A stretch of 6,911 nucleotides of DNA from CAZSLZ01 sp964607865 (GCA_964607865.1 CAZSLZ010000150.1:1-6911), one strand, 5' to 3'. Numbered from the stretch's first letter, positions 1 to 6,132 are shown. The notes: generated from the letters alone by a model not told the origin. Translations and numbers: made by a program.

Positions 1-19
1 ATAAACAATCTACTCCAAT

Positions 20-616
20 TCAGGTAATTTTATCCAGCGCCAGAGCCACCAGGGCTCCACCGGTGGCGCCTGCAGCCAGGCCCGCTGCGGCATAACCCAG
101 TATATGCCCTGCCCGGCTTACACCGGTTTCAAACTTTACCACCGGTTCCTTCCAATACCCGACGTTTTTGTATTTAACCCGGGTATGGCTGTTAACATTT
201 ATGCCGTCGCCAAAATTATCGCCGGCATAGGTGGATTTTTCAGTCCCTACCGGCTCCCTTATTTCATGAAGCCTCTCGGTTACCATAGCTTTACCATGCC
301 CGGTTACGGTTCTGCCGGGGACTTCCTGCATATGAAGGGTCCCATCGGGGTTTCTTACCGGGAATTTTGCTGTTACTGAATGGCTGCTTACGCCATTGTA
401 ACCGCCACCCTCGAAATCCAGGTTGATATTGGTATCTCTACCCATCACCTTTTCTTCGAACATTGGTTTTTTAAAACTTCCCAGTTCCACGGTATCGGTG
501 GGTAAAGCTTCAATCTTCTGATTAGCTATAATTCCTCCGGTAATTCCGCCGGCTACAGCGCCCACGCCGCCGCCGATGGCAGCTCCGGTAAATAGTTTTT
601 TGCCCAGGGGTTTCAT
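20..616 (-). CDS. Unknown protein with two glycine-zipper hydrophobic segments
   Basis: I do not recognise this 198-aa protein. Residues about 9-31 form a glycine-rich hydrophobic segment (GAAIGGGVGAVAGG) and residues about 172-193 a second one (GYAAAGLAAGATGGALVAL). Both have the small-residue spacing of glycine-zipper membrane helices. Between them lie about 140 polar, glycine- and charge-rich residues without cysteines or a catalytic motif I know. The ends suggest a hairpin-like double membrane anchor with a central soluble part. There is no typical cleavable signal peptide. The start is the ATG at 616, seven bases after a GGAGGT at 624-629. An in-frame TTG at 631 lies inside that ribosome site and is unlikely to be the start. 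It follows a 119-base spacer with its own candidate promoter, so it is probably a separate transcription unit. The ORF is convincing; function is open. Confidence 0.85.
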   Translation of the reverse strand: MKPLGKKLFTGAAIGGGVGAVAGGITGGIIANQKIEALPTDTVELGSFKKPMFEEKVMGRDTNINLDFEGGGYNGVSSHSVTAKFPVRNPDGTLHMQEVPGRTVTGHGKAMVTERLHEIREPVGTEKSTYAGDNFGDGINVNSHTRVKYKNVGYWKEPVVKFETGVSRAGHILGYAAAGLAAGATGGALVALALDKIT

Positions 617-623
617 AATATAT

Positions 624-629
624 ACCTCC
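624..629 (-). promoter_or_regulatory. Ribosome binding site deciding the start at 616
   Basis: GGAGGT on the minus strand ends seven bases before ATG 616. It overlaps the in-frame upstream TTG at 631, which argues that the shorter 198-aa reading is correct. Confidence 0.8.
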
Positions 630-676
630 AATAAAAATTGAATTCTAACTTGATATTTCTATTGTAATGCAAATAA

Positions 677-704
677 ATATTAAAAGAAAGAGAGTAATTG
701 TTAA
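677..704 (-). promoter_or_regulatory. Candidate sigma-A promoter for the glycine-zipper gene
   Basis: On the minus strand TTAACA (704-699) is followed after 16 bases by TAATAT (682-677). This predicts a start near 670 and a leader of about 54 bases. The region is very AT-rich, so chance matches are likely. A direct repeat of ACAATT overlaps the -35 box. No convincing intrinsic terminator for the upstream GNAT-like gene is seen between 677 and 735. Confidence 0.4.
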
Positions 705-735
705 AAAATTGTAAACAGCTTCCATGGCGGAAATA

Positions 736-1137
736 TTAAATAAATACTATTTCGGAATTTTCCAGGGTGGTATCAACCCGAAGCATTTCAATATCTTCAT
801 CCTGTAGAATTTTAAATATCGTATCCATAATTTCTTTATGAACATCATAATAATTTTCTACTTCGTCCCTTATGTATAGAAGTTCAAGATGAGCTTCCTC
901 GCCCTCGCAACGATAACTTTCAGTCAGGGTAATTTCAGCCACCCCAACTACCTTGCCATTTTCATGGGCAACCAGGAAACGCTTGGAATCGTCCTCGCTG
1001 TTTTCATAATAAGCAACCAGATCATTAAGCCTTTTTTTATCCACATCCTGAACATAATAATTCCAGGCTTCATAAATGATCTCAATTAGAATATCAAGAT
1101 CTTCCTTATTGCAATTTGTTACTTTAACATTACTCAT
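736..1137 (-). CDS. Short, degenerate GNAT-family acetyltransferase-like protein
   Basis: This 133-aa protein has the order of elements of the GNAT N-acetyltransferase fold: a first strand and helices (about 4-50), the strand pair RFLVAHENGKVVGVAEITL (53-71), a fourth strand AHLELLYIRDE (82-92), then a helix (100-112) and strand IEMLRVDTTLEN (116-127). The family normally has R/Q-x-x-G-x-G/A after the fourth strand to hold the acetyl-CoA pyrophosphate. Here that stretch reads VENYYDVHKE, with no glycine. The protein also stops right after the fifth strand, so the usual last strands and helix (roughly 20-30 residues) are absent. It may be a binding or regulatory remnant rather than an enzyme. 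The ATG lies one base past the TGA of the upstream hybrid gene with no clear ribosome site, so it is probably translationally coupled to it. The other two frames past the stop show no missing GNAT end, so a simple frameshift is unlikely. Confidence 0.82.
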   Translation of the reverse strand: MSNVKVTNCNKEDLDILIEIIYEAWNYYVQDVDKKRLNDLVAYYENSEDDSKRFLVAHENGKVVGVAEITLTESYRCEGEEAHLELLYIRDEVENYYDVHKEIMDTIFKILQDEDIEMLRVDTTLENSEIVFI

Positions 1138-1138
1138 T

Positions 1139-2776
1139 TCAGGGCTTTATTTTCTTTAGATTTGTTCTTACAGTATTCACCAGTTCATTAATTTGGAATG
1201 GTTTTCCTACCACATGGTTGATTTTATATTCTTCAACCTTTTTTGTGTCCAGCTGAGCTTGCCAGCCTGTAGCCATTATTATGGGAATTGACGGATTTAT
1301 TTTTCTGATTCTTTCCGCCAGGTCAAAACCTGACATTCCCGGCATACCCAGATCTGTCAATATCAAATCGAATTCTTTTTGCTCAATTTCCTGCAGAGCC
1401 TTTTCACCGTTTTCAACAGTGGTTAAATTGAACCCTTCGCCCAGCAGAACTTCAGCAAGCAATGCACGCACCATGGGTTCGTCTTCAACCACCAGAATAT
1501 TGGCTTCCATGGCCTCGCTAATTTCGAAATGCTCTTTTATTTCTTCCACTTTCTGCATTATAGCCGGCAGTTCTATGGTTATAATAGCACCCTGCCCCAG
1601 TGGGTTCTCCCTGGTTATTCTTCCCCTATGCCTTTTGATTATATCTTTTGCCACCTGGAAATTAACTTTTTCTTCCCCTGCTCTGGTATGTTCCAGAAAG
1701 GGGTCATAAACAGACAAGCCTCGCCCGATAATCTTCCTGGAAGAAGATGAAAAACGGATCACGGGGTTTCCTTCCTGCTGGTATGTTTCTATATTTATAC
1801 AGCCTCCTGCAGGCATGCCTTCCAAAATGGTAAAGATGGCTACAATAAAAGTTTCCAGAAGGGTGGAAGGATTCCCCAGAACCAGGGGCAACCTGGAAAT
1901 ATCCATCTCAAACTTATACTCAATATTTTTTGCCCATGCCTCGTCCTGCCATTTGGAACGGGTGATGTGAATGGCGCGGTTGAGAATATCAGTAAGTTGA
2001 ACATTCTCAAATTCCATTTCCACGTTCATTTTTTTGAATTCCTGAAGGGAGCTTACAGTTTCTTTTCCTACCAAGGCCGCCGACCTGATCTGATTGATGA
2101 CTTTCTGTGTTTCCTGATCCAGCTGCTTGTTTTCAACTAATTGAGTATAGGCAAGAATTCCCGCCAGTAAATTATTCAGGTTATGTGATATTCCTGCGGC
2201 AAGGTCTCCCAGGAGTTTTAAAGATTCAAAGCTGATCATTTTTTCCTGGTAATTTTGCAACTGAACCAGGGTTTCTTCGGTGGTATTTACACATTTGTAT
2301 TTTTCCATACTTACCGCCAGTATTTCCGATACCAGTTCCATAATTTTTACATCCAGCGGGGCAAGTTGATCGTTGTTTTTTTTGGAAAGCCCGATAAGCA
2401 GGCCGGCAAATTCATTTTTTAAAATAATTGGAGCAAGAACAATTTTCTTGAACCCCTGTTTAAAAAGATTTGCCTCGAAAGGTTCTTCGGCGTTTTCTCT
2501 TAAATGGCGGGCCAGTGCCCCTTCCTTTAAAGCTTTTTGAATGGGCCGGGATTCATAGGTATAAAACTCCGACAGGCTGGCCAGAGATTTGTCAATAACA
2601 GTGATTACCGAGAAAATATCCAGAACCTTATTGTATTTTAAAATAATTATGTTTTTCCAATAAGTATTGCCGGCAAGTTTTTCTGCAGCAAATGAAAAAT
2701 ATTCTTCCACAGTGGGGTAAAACATGGAAGAACCGATCAGTTCCTTTATAAATTGTATATTTGCTCTCTCACCCAT
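1139..2776 (-). CDS. GAF - degenerate histidine kinase - receiver hybrid protein
   Basis: The domain order in 545 aa is GAF-like (about 20-157), a short coiled linker, HisKA dimerisation helix with the H-box ISHNLNNLLAGI (H198), an HATPase-like region (about 258-404) and a C-terminal receiver (about 425-541). The receiver is complete: acidic E431/D432/E433, phospho-acceptor D475, T503 and K525. The ATPase region is not. Alignment by eye to NtrB-like kinases puts T316 where the N-box Asn should be, SSSSRK (343-348) where DxGxG should be, and EEKVNFQ (368-374) where GTGLGLS should be. The residue after H198 is Asn rather than the usual acidic base. This suggests a pseudokinase that cannot bind ATP; its receiver may be phosphorylated by another kinase such as the one at 3635-5701. 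No membrane segments are seen, so it is cytoplasmic. The ATG is preceded by AGAAGG at an unusually long 13-base distance. It heads a two-gene unit with the GNAT-like gene. Confidence 0.95.
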   Translation of the reverse strand: MGERANIQFIKELIGSSMFYPTVEEYFSFAAEKLAGNTYWKNIIILKYNKVLDIFSVITVIDKSLASLSEFYTYESRPIQKALKEGALARHLRENAEEPFEANLFKQGFKKIVLAPIILKNEFAGLLIGLSKKNNDQLAPLDVKIMELVSEILAVSMEKYKCVNTTEETLVQLQNYQEKMISFESLKLLGDLAAGISHNLNNLLAGILAYTQLVENKQLDQETQKVINQIRSAALVGKETVSSLQEFKKMNVEMEFENVQLTDILNRAIHITRSKWQDEAWAKNIEYKFEMDISRLPLVLGNPSTLLETFIVAIFTILEGMPAGGCINIETYQQEGNPVIRFSSSSRKIIGRGLSVYDPFLEHTRAGEEKVNFQVAKDIIKRHRGRITRENPLGQGAIITIELPAIMQKVEEIKEHFEISEAMEANILVVEDEPMVRALLAEVLLGEGFNLTTVENGEKALQEIEQKEFDLILTDLGMPGMSGFDLAERIRKINPSIPIIMATGWQAQLDTKKVEEYKINHVVGKPFQINELVNTVRTNLKKIKP

Positions 2777-2777
2777 C

Positions 2778-2789
2778 TTGATTAATCAA
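2778..2789. repeat. 12-base perfect palindrome before the hybrid gene start
   Basis: TTGATTAATCAA is its own reverse complement. It fills the gap between AGAAGG (2795-2790, minus) and ATG 2776. It could be an operator shared by the divergent gene and RNA, or a small stem (TTGA/TCAA, loop TTAA) that brings the ribosome site nearer the start. In AT-rich DNA it could also be chance. Confidence 0.35.
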
Positions 2790-2807
2790 CCTTCTATATT
2801 AATACTA

Positions 2808-2835
2808 TTGACTTTTCTGGTTTTTCTTATATAAT
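2808..2835 (+). promoter_or_regulatory. Sigma-A promoter of the TPP riboswitch RNA
   Basis: TTGACT (2808-2813, five of six consensus bases) and a perfect TATAAT (2830-2835) are separated by 16 bases. The expected start is near G2842, exactly at the 5' strand of the aptamer's P1 helix. This is the best promoter match in the window. It points away from every protein gene, diverging from the hybrid gene that starts at 2776. Confidence 0.8.
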
Positions 2836-2839
2836 TAAC

Positions 2840-2939
2840 ATGGTAGTGGGGGAGTTGGTAACACCAGCTGAGAAAACAATAAGTAATTTGTTGACCCTTA
2901 AAACCTGAACTGGTTAATTCCAGCGGAGGAAACTACTAT
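2840..2939 (+). promoter_or_regulatory. TPP (THI-box) riboswitch aptamer
   Basis: The conserved parts of the thiamin pyrophosphate aptamer occur in order: GGGG (2848-2851), CTGAGA (2868-2873), ACCCTT (2894-2899), CCTGAAC (2904-2910), the P5 hairpin CTGG/CCAG (2910-2913 and 2920-2923) and CGGAGGAAA (2924-2932). Helices fit: P1 ATGGTAGT (2840-2847) with ACTACTAT (2932-2939), one G-U pair; P2 GGGG with CCC; P3 2853-2859 with 2863-2869; the optional P3a AACAA (2875-2879) with TTGTT (2888-2892); P4 CCT (2904-2906) with AGG (2927-2929). Such aptamers normally sit before thiamin synthesis or transport genes on the same strand. Here none follows. The match to the family is very good; the regulatory target is unknown. 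Confidence 0.95.
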
Positions 2940-2966
2940 CCCGGTTTTTGCCGGGATTTTCATTTT
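2842..2966 (+). ncRNA. Predicted stand-alone TPP-aptamer RNA, about 125 nt
   Basis: A promoter directly upstream, the whole aptamer, and an intrinsic terminator directly after it define a compact transcript with no room for a gene. Its end meets the stop codon of the convergent response regulator gene (2965-2967). If terminated it is nearly all aptamer. If read through it becomes antisense to the response regulator and then the kinase. That this is a functional RNA, rather than a leader whose gene was lost or moved, is inference. Confidence 0.6.
2938..2966 (+). terminator. Rho-independent terminator after the TPP aptamer
   Basis: ATCCCGG (2938-2944), loop TTTTTG, CCGGGAT (2951-2957), then a T-rich run interrupted by CA. 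The seven-pair stem shares only two bases with the P1 3' strand. I found no good antiterminator: GGGG at 2848-2851 could pair with CCC at 2940-2942, which is weak. On the minus strand the same hairpin lacks a T run, so it is not an obvious terminator for the response regulator mRNA. Confidence 0.8.
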
Positions 2967-3642
2967 ATTCCACCAGTCCCTTTCTCATTGCTGTTGCCAC
3001 TGCCTGTGCCCTGTCACTGACCTCAAGTTTTCTGAAGATGGACCTTAAATGGGCTTTTACTGTCTTTTCACTGATGGTCAACTCCGCCGCAACTTCCTTG
3101 TTTGATTTTCCCTCAGCGACATTCTGCAGTACTTCCACTTCTCTGCTGGACAAGGTCTTAATGCTGGAGCCTTTCGAGCCTCCCCGGCCTCTTCCCTTGC
3201 CCGTGGAAGCGATTTCATTCAGAACCTTCCGTGCCAGGGAAGGTTGAATGTAAGAACCTCCCGAGTTAACTATTTTGATGTTTCTGACCAGTTCATCCTG
3301 GGAAATATCTTTCAAGGCATAACCGGTGGCGCCGGCCCTTACAGCTTCCCTCACATATTCTTCTTCATCATACATGGATAAAATTATAATTTCCACATCA
3401 GGCAATTCTTTTTTAATCAACCGGGTGGCTTCGATTCCGTTAATTCCCCCCAGGTTGATGTCCATAAGAATTATGTCAGGTTTCAATTTTCTGGATTTCT
3501 GGAGAGCTTCCTCGGCGGAAGAAGCCTGGCCTACCACCACAAATTCTTCTTCCAATTCCAACATCCTGGCAAAACCTTCCCTTACCAGGGTATGATCATC
3601 CACAATTAAAATTTTTATTTGTTCGTTTTCGTTGTCATTCAA
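2965..3642 (-). CDS. LuxR/NarL-family response regulator
   Basis: A DNA-binding output protein of a two-component system, 225 aa from the TTG at 3642. The N-terminal receiver (about 7-125) has the acidic pair D15/D16, phospho-acceptor D61 in LMDINLGG, S89 and K111. A glycine- and basic-rich linker (about 147-160, GKGRGRGGSKGS) leads to a C-terminal LuxR-type helix-turn-helix (about 162-222) with LSSREVEVL, the EGKSNKEVA segment and the recognition helix SEKTVKAHLRSIFRKL. All key residues are present, so it should be phosphorylated, dimerise and control transcription. It overlaps the upstream HisKA_3 kinase gene by eight bases, making the two a cognate pair. A reading from TTG 3651 (228 aa) is possible but abuts the GAAAGGGG ribosome site; TTG 3642 is nine bases from it and is preferred. 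Its targets are not visible. Confidence 0.96.
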   Translation of the reverse strand: MNDNENEQIKILIVDDHTLVREGFARMLELEEEFVVVGQASSAEEALQKSRKLKPDIILMDINLGGINGIEATRLIKKELPDVEIIILSMYDEEEYVREAVRAGATGYALKDISQDELVRNIKIVNSGGSYIQPSLARKVLNEIASTGKGRGRGGSKGSSIKTLSSREVEVLQNVAEGKSNKEVAAELTISEKTVKAHLRSIFRKLEVSDRAQAVATAMRKGLVE

Positions 3643-5701
3643 GTGAAGCAACCCCTTTCAGACTATCTGTATTTTCCATCCAGTTTGCCAGAGACATATT
3701 AACATTTTGAATGAAATCATTTTCACTTTTTCGGTTAAGAGGAATCATTGCAGAAACAATACAGCCGTTTCCCTCCTCGGATGTAATTTTAAAGGTGCCT
3801 CCCAGAAGGGAAACTCTCTCTTTCATTCCCTGAACGCCGTGGGAATCTCCCCGGATAAATTTTTCGGTTACGTTTTTCCAGTCAAACCCTTTTCCATTAT
3901 CAGCCACTCTTAAATTAACATTTTTCGGTTCAATATCGAGCCATACAAGAACCTTGTCGGCGCCGGAGTGTTTTCTGATGTTGGTAAGTGCTTCCTGAAT
4001 TATTCGAAAAGTAGCAGTTTCCACCACCGGGGGAAGCCTGGTTCCTTTTACATTGGTCATAAAATCAATCTTGATTCCCATTTCATGTTCATATTTCTTA
4101 ATATAATTTCCCAGTGATGGAACCAATCCAAGGTCATCCAGGGTTGAAGGCCGCAGGTTGAAAATAATCTGCCTTACTTCTTTTACACTGCTACCCACCA
4201 TCAGTTTTAAATCTTCCAGCTGGTTTTCCAGTTTTTCCGGTGCTTTAATCAGCAGGGACTGGCACATTTGAATCCGGGTATGAATGCCCACCAGGGACTG
4301 GGCAATGGTGTCGTGAATCTCTGCTGCTATGAGTTTTCGTTCTTCTTCCTGGGCCTGAATAAGTTTTGATAAGAGTTTTTCCACAAGAATCTGCTTGCTG
4401 CGGGCTGATTCATAGAGCAGGGCGTTTTCCACGGCAATTCCCGCCTGCCCTGCCAGTATAGACAGTAAATTAATACGCTCCTTGACCAGGCTGTGTGCAT
4501 TTTTAGAAAAAACCACGATAATTCCCAGTAAACGTTCGTTGGAGAAAAGAGGAACTGCCGCAGCCCCCTGCATCTCTTCCTCCACAGCCCTGCTGATAAG
4601 AATATTTCGTTCCTCGTGAGGTATTTGAGAGAAATCCTGAATAATCAGAGGGCGACGCAGGGTCATTATTTCTTCAACCAGTGAATCGGAAAGGGATAGT
4701 TTGACATTATCCTTGAAATCACTGGTGAGCCCGGCAATACTGGAAGATACGAATTTCTCCATTTCTTCGTCATATATAAGAACTGTGGAGGCGTCAACCC
4801 TGGTTACCCTGGTAACCAGGCCGGTGATTTTGTCCAGCAGAATCCATAAATCCAAAGATGACGTTAAAATCTGGGCCATTTCATTGAAAACCGATAACTC
4901 ACGAACCCTGCTGTTCAGTTCTTTTACCAGGGTTCGTTCCTTGCGCCGGGTAACTTCCTGTTCTTCCAGCAAGCGGCGGAACACACTTACCGATAAACCC
5001 TGAAGTATTTCCACTTCCCGGTTTTCTTCCAGATCTTTCAGGGTGTCGTCGCGTACGTCCCGGGTATCAATTATCAGGTCAACTTCTTCCAGGCCGGTTA
5101 TTTCCCTGGGGTCAGAACAGCACTTGATACCCAATTCCTGTGCCAGAATTTTGGAGCTGGATTCCTTGCTGAGATCACAATAGACCATCATATCCACAAT
5201 TGATGAACCGGAAAAAGTCTGTACCATATCGATTCCCGATTCACCCTGGCCTATAAGGGCAACTTTTATGGGTTTATGGCCCTTCTTGCTTTCCAGGCTT
5301 ATCATCTGCCGTGAAGAAACAATATCTTCCACACTTTTTATAAGCCTTAAAGGGTTGAAAGGTTTTGTAAGAAAGTCCTCCACACCTTCTATAAGGCCCC
5401 GTTCCTTGCCTTCCCTGACAGAAACGGAAACCCCGGTTAAAAGAATAACCGGGATATTTTTAAGCTCATCATCCTTTTTCAGGTTGGACAAAACTTCCCA
5501 GCCATCCATTTCCGGCATCATTATATCAAGTATAATAAGATCAGGACGGTGACGGCGGGCCATATTCAAAGCTTCCCTGCCGTCGGCAGCGCAAATCACC
5601 TCAAAGCCTTCAAATTGTAAATTAACCTTTATTAACCGAAGGATGCCCGGGTTATCATCAGCTATAAGAATTGTAGCCCTGTTTTTTTTTATGAACTTCA
5701 T
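3635..5701 (-). CDS. Hybrid NarL-type sensor kinase: receiver - Rossmann-like - GAF - HisKA_3 - HATPase
   Basis: A 688-aa cytoplasmic histidine kinase without membrane segments. The N-terminal receiver (about 10-128) has D15/D16, D59, T89 and K113. Residues about 145-240 look like a Rossmann nucleotide-binding fold: VALIGQGESG (147-156, GxGxxG), alternating strands and helices, and DLIIDTRD (208-215), similar in outline to Gfo/Idh/MocA-type NAD domains. A charged coiled coil (243-270) leads to a GAF domain (about 283-428). The HisKA_3 helix has the H-box EIHDTIAQSLVG with H463 and the DxxxQ phosphatase motif (D464, Q468). The ATPase domain is intact: N574, DNGKGF (601-606) and HGVQGM (621-626). 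A tail of about 32 residues follows. It should autophosphorylate H463 and pass phosphate to the downstream LuxR-type regulator. It shares ATGA with the Roadblock gene before it, so the two are made together. Ligands for the Rossmann-like and GAF domains are unknown. Confidence 0.96.
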   Translation of the reverse strand: MKFIKKNRATILIADDNPGILRLIKVNLQFEGFEVICAADGREALNMARRHRPDLIILDIMMPEMDGWEVLSNLKKDDELKNIPVILLTGVSVSVREGKERGLIEGVEDFLTKPFNPLRLIKSVEDIVSSRQMISLESKKGHKPIKVALIGQGESGIDMVQTFSGSSIVDMMVYCDLSKESSSKILAQELGIKCCSDPREITGLEEVDLIIDTRDVRDDTLKDLEENREVEILQGLSVSVFRRLLEEQEVTRRKERTLVKELNSRVRELSVFNEMAQILTSSLDLWILLDKITGLVTRVTRVDASTVLIYDEEMEKFVSSSIAGLTSDFKDNVKLSLSDSLVEEIMTLRRPLIIQDFSQIPHEERNILISRAVEEEMQGAAAVPLFSNERLLGIIVVFSKNAHSLVKERINLLSILAGQAGIAVENALLYESARSKQILVEKLLSKLIQAQEEERKLIAAEIHDTIAQSLVGIHTRIQMCQSLLIKAPEKLENQLEDLKLMVGSSVKEVRQIIFNLRPSTLDDLGLVPSLGNYIKKYEHEMGIKIDFMTNVKGTRLPPVVETATFRIIQEALTNIRKHSGADKVLVWLDIEPKNVNLRVADNGKGFDWKNVTEKFIRGDSHGVQGMKERVSLLGGTFKITSEEGNGCIVSAMIPLNRKSENDFIQNVNMSLANWMENTDSLKGVASLE
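3652..3659 (-). promoter_or_regulatory. Ribosome binding site inside the kinase gene
   Basis: GAAAGGGG on the minus strand lies within the last codons of the kinase gene, nine bases before TTG 3642. It supports that TTG as the response regulator start and translational coupling of kinase and regulator. Confidence 0.65.
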
Positions 5702-6045
5702 AATGCTTCCCTGAGTCTGGTAGCCGCCTTCCTAGATTCTATTCTAATTAAACCCAGATTGGTATTCGGTTTGGTTGCCATAGCCAGAAATGTGGCTTCA
5801 TCAATGTTCTGTACAATAAACCTTGCATTTTCAGCTTCGATTATCAGGTTGCAGGTTTCTCCGTAGTTAAACTTTTCGTCTATCATTGATTCGGTGGCAT
5901 TAAAAATATCGGCAGACAGGGCGCCTACCATATCCATATCAAGTTCGCTGTCCCAGATTGAAACTATGGCAAGGCCGTCCTTACCCACAACCATTGACCC
6001 CATAACTCCAGGTACTCGATTCAGTTCTTCCAGAATATCTTCCAT
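5698..6045 (-). CDS. Roadblock/LC7-domain protein, single domain
   Basis: This 115-aa protein is one Roadblock/LC7 domain, the fold of MglB and dynein light-chain relatives. Visible marks are the first helix EDILEELNRVPGV, the strand pair GSMVVGKDGLAIVS (16-29), the long central helix (about 37-56), NLIIEAENARFIVQNID (66-82), FLAMATKPNTNLGLIRIE (86-103) and a last helix. Proteins of this family dimerise and often act as GTPase-activating or scaffold partners of small Ras-like GTPases such as MglA. No GTPase lies in the window. The AGGGAGG ribosome site (6057-6051) is five bases before ATG 6045. Its stop overlaps the kinase start (ATGA), so it is a good candidate input partner for that kinase, but direct contact is inference. 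Confidence 0.94.
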   Translation of the reverse strand: MEDILEELNRVPGVMGSMVVGKDGLAIVSIWDSELDMDMVGALSADIFNATESMIDEKFNYGETCNLIIEAENARFIVQNIDEATFLAMATKPNTNLGLIRIESRKAATRLREAL

Positions 6046-6050
6046 ATCAA

Positions 6051-6057
6051 CCTCCCT
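6051..6057 (-). promoter_or_regulatory. Strong ribosome binding site of the Roadblock gene
   Basis: AGGGAGG on the minus strand, five bases before ATG 6045. It is the strongest ribosome site in the signalling operon and suggests that the small protein is made in quantity. Confidence 0.75.
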
Positions 6058-6068
6058 GTTTTGTGTTA

Positions 6069-6096
6069 TTTATAAACCTTTCAATTATTTTAACAA
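6069..6096 (-). promoter_or_regulatory. Candidate sigma-A promoter for the Roadblock-kinase-regulator operon
   Basis: TTGTTA (6096-6091) and TATAAA (6074-6069) are separated by 16 bases, which places the start near 6062 and gives a very short leader before the ribosome site. The 87-base gap has no intrinsic terminator, so transcription from the upstream tandem Roadblock gene may also enter. Confidence 0.42.
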
Positions 6097-6132
6097 CATA
6101 GGTTATTATTATAGTCGAAAGGTTCTTTCATG

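Noticed and set aside
104..379. Plus-strand ORF of 91 codons
   Set aside because: It is a shadow of the glycine-zipper gene on the other strand, with no ribosome site and no recognisable protein pattern. Other plus-strand ORFs in the window were rejected for the same reason.
717..735. Hairpin around TTCC-GCCAT-GGAA as a terminator of the GNAT-like gene
   Set aside because: The stem is only four or five pairs, and the next T run is more than ten bases away.
2777..2850. Minus-strand promoter for the pseudokinase gene
   Set aside because: Several AT-rich -10-like hexamers exist but none has a reasonable -35 box at 15-19 bases. The gene may be read from the response regulator transcript or from a non-canonical promoter.
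2925..2929. GGAGG in the aptamer as a ribosome site
   Set aside because: It is part of the conserved CGNAGG segment of TPP aptamers, and no start codon lies within 5-12 bases after it.
2948..3247. Plus-strand ORF of 99 codons just after the TPP aptamer
   Set aside because: It starts at a TTG inside the terminator loop, with no ribosome site at usable distance, and is the complement of the conserved helix-turn-helix end of the response regulator. It has no resemblance to a thiamin gene.
6107..6132. GAAAG-AAC-CTTTC inverted repeat as a terminator of the tandem Roadblock gene
   Set aside because: The stem has only five mostly A-T pairs and no T run follows on the minus strand.
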